Part shown: positions 59,556-64,000 of the stretch, one piece after another
Layout: every line of letters begins with the position of its first letter
How positions within the stretch are numbered: the first letter of the stretch is position 1
DNA from: DATFTF01 sp963825175
GTDB taxonomy: Bacteria > Acidobacteriota > Thermoanaerobaculia > UBA5066 > Gp7-AA6
Direction: 5' to 3'
Assembly: GCA_963825175.1 (NCBI GenBank)
Contig: CAWGSA010000002.1
Coordinates: 1,736,001-1,800,000, forward strand
Length of the DNA stretch: 64,000 nucleotides
The notes under the pieces: generated by a model
Told to the model about the DNA's origin: nothing
What the model saw: the letters and a program-made list of their open reading frames with translations, nothing else
The model's database searches: none
Made by a program: the position numbers and the translations under genes

Positions 59556-59950
59556 CTCCCTTCTCCTTCCATCTCGTCCAGGATCTTTCGGATCCGCTCG
59601 ATTTCCTCGGGGGAAGCCCTCCGGGTGGACAGGGCCCGCATCACGAGACGCGATGCCGATCCCTCGAAGGCCTTCTCCAACAAATCGCCCACCAACTGCC
59701 GTTCGGCTTGATCGCGTTCCAGGCGCGCCCGGTATACGTGGGCCCGCTGCGCCTCGTCCCGGTCCACCAGGCCCTTGTCGGCCATGATCTGAAGGAGCTT
59801 CAGGACGGTGGTGTACCCCACGCGTCTCGCCTTGAGCTCTTCGTGGACATCGCGAACCGTCGATGGGCCGCGGCGCCATAGCACGCCCAGGATCTCGAGC
59901 TCGCCTTGCGTCGGTCGCGGGAGGTTCTTCGTCATCGCGTCTTTGGCCAT
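59552..59950 (-). CDS. BlaI/MecI/CopY-family transcriptional repressor
   Basis: A 132-residue winged-helix repressor (ATG 59950). LPRPTQGELEILGVLWRRGP and STVRDVHEELKARRVGYTTV form the helix-turn-helix, VLKLLQIMADKGLVDRDE the wing, and a C-terminal helical dimerisation domain contains the site where M56 proteases cut. BlaI proteins bind dyads with TAC/GTA ends and dissociate when cleaved. Its own promoter contains such a dyad. The ATG lies about two bases from the predicted transcription start, so it is likely read from a leaderless mRNA. It is the first gene of the blaI-M56-HGV operon. Confidence 0.94.
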   Translation of the reverse strand: MAKDAMTKNLPRPTQGELEILGVLWRRGPSTVRDVHEELKARRVGYTTVLKLLQIMADKGLVDRDEAQRAHVYRARLERDQAERQLVGDLLEKAFEGSASRLVMRALSTRRASPEEIERIRKILDEMEGEGR

Positions 59951-59951
59951 A

Positions 59952-59988
59952 TACGAAGAAAATAGTACGAAGTTTTTCGTAGTGTCAA
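59952..59988 (-). promoter_or_regulatory. blaI promoter with BlaI-type operator in the spacer
   Basis: On the - strand TTGACA (59988-59983) and TATTTT (59964-59959) are separated by 18 bases. The spacer contains the perfect dyad TACGAA-AAAC-TTCGTA (59981-59966). A further half-site TTCGTA (59957-59952) lies over the start-site region, so a second, imperfect operator TAC-N10-GTA may span the -10. Repressor bound here would block polymerase directly. Confidence 0.75.
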
Positions 59989-60069
59989 GCAGGCTCTTCG
60001 AGGCGGAAATCAGACTGTGGGATCCGTGGCATGCGAAACCTGCGTCTTGTAATAGATTTACGGCTTCTT

Positions 60070-60115
60070 CCGAATAAAATATTGATAAGTATTATATTTT
60101 ACTAATTTTATTCGG
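60070..60115. repeat. AT-rich 11-bp inverted repeat with a 24-base loop
   Basis: CCGAATAAAAT (60070-60080) and ATTTTATTCGG (60105-60115) are perfect inverted arms around an almost pure A+T loop. It lies between the folD stop and the blaI promoter. As a - strand terminator for folD it lacks a U-run after the stem; it may be a bidirectional terminator, a cruciform or a protein-binding site. Confidence 0.6.
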
Positions 60116-60162
60116 TACTGAACGGTCTCGTCCCGGCTCCCGGAGGGGCCTGGCCAGGCCTC

Positions 60163-61122
60163 TCAGGCGGGCGGATGGATGGTGCTGTCGCGCCGCAGAC
60201 GTGCAGCCAGGACGGTGTTCTTGAGCAGCATCGCCACGGTCAGGGGTCCGACACCCCCCGGCACGGGCGTGATCCAGCCGGCAACCCGTACGACCCGCTC
60301 GAAATCCACATCGCCGACCAGAGCTCTTCCTTTCTCGGCGATCGCGCGGGCGAGGCGGTCCCCTCGGAGGTGCGCAGGGGCAGACTCCACCGACGTCAAC
60401 CGGTTCATGCCGACATCGATGACGGCCGCCCCTTCTCGGACGAACTCCGGCGTCACGAGCCCGGGCTGGCCGACGGCGGCGACGAGAATCTCCGCCTCGC
60501 GGCAGATGGCCGCGAGATGCCTGGTCTTCGAATGGCAAAGCGTGACGGTCGCGTCGCGGTCCGTCAGGAGGGCTGCGAGCGGTTTTCCAACGATGTCGCT
60601 CCGGCCGATCACGACCGCCCGCCGCCCCGCGATCGGGATGCGATACGCGTCGAGGAGCTCGAGAATGCCGGCCGGTGTGCAGGGGACGAACCGCGGCCGA
60701 CCCTGGTGGAGCAGACCGACGTTCTGTGGGTGGAATCCGTCCACGTCCTTCGCGGCGTCCAGCGAATCGTAAACGCGCTTGGGATCGTGTCCCTGCTCGA
60801 GAGGGAGCTGCACCAGGATTCCATCGATATCGGCATCTTCGTTGGCGCGTCTCACTTCCGACAGCAAGGCTTCGGGAGATGTGCCCGACGCGAGCCGCAC
60901 GGTCTCTGCTCGGATCCCCGCCTCTTCGGCCCTCTTGGTCTTGGACGAGACGTACGCTTCGGACGCCGGATCCCTGCCGAGCAGGATCACTCGGAGACGC
61001 GGGCGGAGCGCTTCCGGCTCCTCGGCGAGGCGCGCCCGGATCTCTTCTTGGATTTTCCGCGCCAGCGACTGTCCATCGAGTACGGACGCCGTCGGGGTGG
61101 ATGAGGAGGTTGGCGGTTCCAT
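60163..61122 (-). CDS. folD: Bifunctional methylenetetrahydrofolate dehydrogenase/methenyltetrahydrofolate cyclohydrolase
   Basis: A 319-residue FolD, which interconverts methylene-, methenyl- and formyl-tetrahydrofolate with NADP. Catalytic and signature segments: AYVSSKTKRAEEAGI (the conserved lysine), DIDGILVQLPLEQG, KDVDGFHPQNVG, PCTPAGILELL, the Rossmann turn VVIGRSDIVGKPLAALL and the C-terminal TPVPGGVGPLTVAMLL. A Ser/Thr-rich N-terminal extension of about 13 residues precedes the usual start, and a later start is not available as ATG nearby. It begins nine bases after the O-antigen-ligase-like gene. Confidence 0.97.
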   Translation of the reverse strand: MEPPTSSSTPTASVLDGQSLARKIQEEIRARLAEEPEALRPRLRVILLGRDPASEAYVSSKTKRAEEAGIRAETVRLASGTSPEALLSEVRRANEDADIDGILVQLPLEQGHDPKRVYDSLDAAKDVDGFHPQNVGLLHQGRPRFVPCTPAGILELLDAYRIPIAGRRAVVIGRSDIVGKPLAALLTDRDATVTLCHSKTRHLAAICREAEILVAAVGQPGLVTPEFVREGAAVIDVGMNRLTSVESAPAHLRGDRLARAIAEKGRALVGDVDFERVVRVAGWITPVPGGVGPLTVAMLLKNTVLAARLRRDSTIHPPA

Positions 61123-61131
61123 CAGGCGCCT

Positions 61132-62583
61132 TTAAGAGAGGGCTCTGCCGCGCGCGGAACGCGAATCTCCGGGACCGGCAGTCCAGGCCGCACCCAGGAC
61201 CGCAGCCAGGCAGGCCGCGACCCCCGGGTCGGAGAGAACCGAGGCCCCGAGACCGTGGATCAGCAGCGAGAAGAGCGCTCCGGCGCCGGCCAGCGCATAA
61301 GCGCTCTCCTCCCGATGCCTTTGCCGCCACCAGGCCTGCACGAGGAGCACAAGCAGAGAACCGACGAGAACGAGAACGAGGGCGCCTCCCGCCAGACCGC
61401 CGGTCACCAACATCTGAAGCAGGTCGCAGCCCGCCTCGTTGACTCGACCGGGAAGGGATTCCGGCTGGGCCCGGGCGAAACCTTCGGCGAAGGTTCCAAA
61501 TCCCGAGCCGACCAGCGGAAATTGTTTCCAGGCATCGACCGATGCCCTCCGCAACGCGGCCGAACCGAGCGCGAAGCGGCCGCCCGACGTCAGCGCGAAA
61601 GTGGCGATGAGGACGGCGGTCGCGCCGAGCGCCATGGCGATCGTGGCTCCCCAACGCCCTCGCGCGCGGTGATGACGGTTGGCAGCCAGCGGAAGAACCA
61701 GACCGGTCAGGACGGCGGCGACCGTTCCCCAGAGCGATCCGGTCCAGGCGATCAGAGCGGCCAGCCCCAGCCACAGGATGGAGGGGCCGGCCAGTGGAAG
61801 GATCCGCCCTTCGATCCGATCCGCGGGGTCCGCCGCGCTCGGCGAGCGCCTTGCGCCCGTCAGGATCTCGGCCCAGACAACGCCAAATCCAAGCGCGAAA
61901 GCGATCTCCAATCGCGCTGCGGTCACCTCCGCAGCTCCACCGGACCGCCCGAGAGATGCCGACCCCATGACCCAACCGGTGCTCACGACCGCGGCGAGCA
62001 CGACGACCGCGGTGAAGAGGCGCCTGCGTAGCCGGCTTCGAACGAGATTCGCGGCGGACAGGAAGAGTGCCCCCTCCGCGAGCGCGAGCAGAAGGGCGCC
62101 GGCCGTTTCGAAGGGCCCGATGGAAATTCGCGCAAGCGGCGCGGCGGCTCCGAATGCCGCGAGCGTGTCCCGGATTCGGTGGTAGATTGTTAAATTGACC
62201 GGGGAGACAATCTGCAGGAGGCTTTCGGGGAGCGGAAGAAGCTGCCCTCCCCCGAGCAAAACGAGACCGCCGAAGGCGGCCAGCGGCACGGCCAGCCTCC
62301 GAAGGCGACGAACCTCGGATCGAGAGAGATACGTGACAGCAGTCGTCAGAAAAGCGCACAGTTCGAGCGCAGCCCTGGCCGCGACGGGTCCCGGGACGTG
62401 ACCCTGCCCCAAAGCTGTGGCTGCGGCCTCCAACGGAAGAACGGTCATGGCGACCGTCGCCAGGAGAAGCAGGAAGCCGAGGCCGTCCAGCCGATCTCGC
62501 TCACCGCTCGGGATAGCCTTCGCGGCCGCGTCGCGCCAGATGCGCGGCGGCCGTTGCGGTTGTTGAGGCATGACGACCTTCAT
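61132..62583 (-). CDS. O-antigen ligase/polymerase-like membrane protein
   Basis: A 483-residue integral membrane protein with about ten to twelve hydrophobic helices. The Wzy/WaaL-type signature near the C-terminus (FPLVGSGFGTFAEGFARAQP, then NEAGCDLLQMLVTGG) contains the conserved loop between the last periplasmic segment and final helices. Such proteins polymerise or ligate surface polysaccharide in the periplasm, or act in exosortase-type loci. ATG 62583 or 62571 are both possible starts. It is divergent from the outer-membrane barrel gene with only a few bases between the two starts, consistent with a small polysaccharide locus. Confidence 0.75.
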   Translation of the reverse strand: MKVVMPQQPQRPPRIWRDAAAKAIPSGERDRLDGLGFLLLLATVAMTVLPLEAAATALGQGHVPGPVAARAALELCAFLTTAVTYLSRSEVRRLRRLAVPLAAFGGLVLLGGGQLLPLPESLLQIVSPVNLTIYHRIRDTLAAFGAAAPLARISIGPFETAGALLLALAEGALFLSAANLVRSRLRRRLFTAVVVLAAVVSTGWVMGSASLGRSGGAAEVTAARLEIAFALGFGVVWAEILTGARRSPSAADPADRIEGRILPLAGPSILWLGLAALIAWTGSLWGTVAAVLTGLVLPLAANRHHRARGRWGATIAMALGATAVLIATFALTSGGRFALGSAALRRASVDAWKQFPLVGSGFGTFAEGFARAQPESLPGRVNEAGCDLLQMLVTGGLAGGALVLVLVGSLLVLLVQAWWRQRHREESAYALAGAGALFSLLIHGLGASVLSDPGVAACLAAVLGAAWTAGPGDSRSARGRALS

Positions 62584-62592
62584 GATGGCCCT

Positions 62593-63954
62593 TTGCGGAA
62601 AGCGGATTCTGGCCCAAGGGTCCTGTCGCCGTCCACCGCCCGGCGCAAGCTCGTCCTGGCGGGCGGAATTCCTCCCGCCGGAATCTGGCTTTTCAGGTGC
62701 GTCCTGGCCCTCGTTCTCTCCCCCTCACCCGCACAGGCTCAGCTCACGACCGACCAGGTTCCATGGGAGCGGACGGTTCCCGCCGATGTCGAAGTGGGCG
62801 CGGACATGGGGCGAAGCAGCCTGCGGCTCGGCCCGGTTCGCGTTCTTCCGTGGTTCAACCTCCGCAACCTCGGCTACAACAACAACGTGAACGGGTCGTC
62901 GGACGCCGAGGTCGGCGACTGGACGGCATCGATCGGAGCGGGCGCTCGACTCTATCTCCCCATGGGAAGCAAGACGTACATTCGTCTGGATGCCCTTCCC
63001 GAATACACCTGGTATGACCGGCTGGCCTCGCGGCGTCAGTGGGGCGGGCGGGGGCAGGCCGCGCTTCTCGGCTTTTTCAATCGCCTCTCGTTCCAGGTGG
63101 CGGGGACCTTTTCGGAAGATGCCTCTTCGGTCCTGACCTCGGAGGTTCCGGCCCGCGTCGTCCGTACGGGTCGGGACGCGAAGGCGAACGTCGAGATCGA
63201 AATGACCCGACGGATCTCCTTTTTCGCGGGGAGCGAAGTTCTGCGCGAGCGGATCAACGATCCCGGGCAAGGCCTGATCAATCTGATCGACGTCGCCAAC
63301 TACGATCGAACCGACGAGGTGGCGCGGGCCGGTGTTCGATATCGGATCTTTTCGTCCTGGGACCTCTCCCTCGCGGCCGAAGAGACCGAAACTCGATTCG
63401 AGATCGACCCGCAACGGCGGAACAATCGAAGCTTCGCGCCCCTGCTGGGCCTGCATTACGACCGGCCCCGCTTCTTCGCCAGCTTCTACGCCGGCTACCG
63501 GACGGGCCGGCCGCTCGGCGGTTCCTCCTTCCCGCAGTTCCAGACGGTCACCGGATCGGGATTCCTCTCGTACGTGCTTTCGCGGCGCGTCGAGCTCTCT
63601 GTGTTCAGCTCCCGCCATCTGGTGTACGGATCTTCGGCCGACAATCCGTATTACATCGAAACCCGCTACGGCGCAGGCATGAGCCTCCACGTCCTCTCCC
63701 GACTCAGCCTGAAGGGGTACGGGAACTACGGCACCAATGACTACTCCTTCCTCAAGAATGGTCCCGCCGCGACGCCGGGGCGACTCGATCGCGTGGGAGC
63801 CGTGGGTGGAGGTTTGTCGCTGGGGCTCGGACGCGGCGTGAATCTGACCGCCGATGCCGCGCGCACCAGCTACAACTCCAACCTCGCGGGCAACGACCGC
63901 GCTGTCTTTACGCTTACGACCGGGCTATCCTTCGGGGTTGGGGACTCCCGATGA
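62593..63954 (+). CDS. Outer-membrane beta-barrel protein, probably of a polysaccharide locus
   Basis: A protein of about 450 residues. The mature part begins near QLTTDQVPWERTVPADVEVG after a hydrophobic leader (FRCVLALVLSPSPAQA). It is built of alternating amphipathic strands with aromatic girdles (RLYLPMGSKTYIRLDALPEY, FFASFYAGYRTGRPL, VELSVFSSRHLVYG), as in the uncharacterised barrels of exopolysaccharide operons. The start is uncertain: TTG 62593 is the nearest in-frame candidate that includes the leader, and an earlier open frame lacks similarity. The stop overlaps the start of the next gene (ATGA). Confidence 0.7.
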   Translation: MRKADSGPRVLSPSTARRKLVLAGGIPPAGIWLFRCVLALVLSPSPAQAQLTTDQVPWERTVPADVEVGADMGRSSLRLGPVRVLPWFNLRNLGYNNNVNGSSDAEVGDWTASIGAGARLYLPMGSKTYIRLDALPEYTWYDRLASRRQWGGRGQAALLGFFNRLSFQVAGTFSEDASSVLTSEVPARVVRTGRDAKANVEIEMTRRISFFAGSEVLRERINDPGQGLINLIDVANYDRTDEVARAGVRYRIFSSWDLSLAAEETETRFEIDPQRRNNRSFAPLLGLHYDRPRFFASFYAGYRTGRPLGGSSFPQFQTVTGSGFLSYVLSRRVELSVFSSRHLVYGSSADNPYYIETRYGAGMSLHVLSRLSLKGYGNYGTNDYSFLKNGPAATPGRLDRVGAVGGGLSLGLGRGVNLTADAARTSYNSNLAGNDRAVFTLTTGLSFGVGDSR

Positions 63955-64000
63955 GATGGCGCAAGCCCGGTTTGATGGCGGTCGGGTTGGGGATTTCGGC
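63951..64000 (+). CDS. Start of a gene for an exported protein (cut by the window edge)
   Basis: ATG 63951 overlaps the previous stop by four bases. The visible residues MRWRKPGLMAVGLGIS look like the positively charged and hydrophobic parts of a signal peptide. By position it could encode a polysaccharide export lipoprotein or a related envelope protein, but nothing in the visible part shows this. Confidence 0.6.
   Translation, partial: MRWRKPGLMAVGLGIS

Overview
The window is a GC-rich (roughly 70 percent by eye), gene-dense stretch from a diderm bacterium. Outer-membrane biogenesis genes (a TamB-like protein, a BamA/TamA-like protein, an outer-membrane barrel) show two membranes. The very long tandem set of ATPase-less MacB/FtsX permeases of the ADOP type (acidobacterial duplicated orphan permeases) and a VWFA-related protein of the type common in Acidobacteriota point to that phylum. 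I see no rRNA, tRNA, CRISPR array or complete insertion sequence.

Region 1 (1-11631, + strand) is housekeeping: the 3' end of a polyprenyl diphosphate synthase, two zinc-dependent dehydrogenases, tlyA, nadK, a tamB-like gene and a BamA/TamA-like Omp85 protein in which I count seven POTRA domains. Region 2 (11631-18389) is mixed. It holds a 10-copy 7-bp tandem array, a decayed VapC with its antitoxin, a radical SAM DNA modification/repair protein, a glycosyltransferase-like protein, an intact VapBC pair, miaE, a frameshifted FAD-dependent reductase and coaE. Region 3 (18474-21769, - strand) has an exported amidohydrolase and a three-gene stress set (glycine-zipper protein, PRC-barrel protein, DJ-1/PfpI protein).

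Region 4 (21951-59950) is almost entirely on the - strand. Read in the direction of transcription it contains a BlaI-type repressor, an M56/BlaR1-type membrane peptidase whose C-terminus is an array of about 29-residue 'HGV' repeats, and a secreted protein made of the same repeats. These are followed by a periplasmic adaptor, an ABC ATPase, ten full-length ADOP permeases with a second ATPase among them, and several internally deleted 'ghost' permeases. An NtrC-family regulator follows, and then, after a roughly 3.3-kb interruption, an NtrY-like sensor kinase. The interruption holds a VWFA-like protein, a small secreted peptide gene, an AraC-type regulator and a Phd/VapC pair on the + strand. 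A consensus promoter with a BlaI-type dyad in its spacer precedes blaI, and a sigma-54-like element precedes the adaptor gene. The inferred picture is an export or envelope-stress machine under two controls: BlaI/M56 proteolytic relief and an NtrY/NtrC sigma-54 circuit.

Region 5 (60070-64000) carries folD, an O-antigen-ligase-like protein, an outer-membrane barrel and the start of a further exported protein, resembling the edge of a polysaccharide locus.

Two sequence-level themes recur. Spacers carry degenerate 7- or 8-bp tandem arrays, often as inverted pairs, and several genes have single-base frameshifts at short homopolymers, which may be assembly errors. All gene assignments rest on reading motifs by eye; no database search was run.
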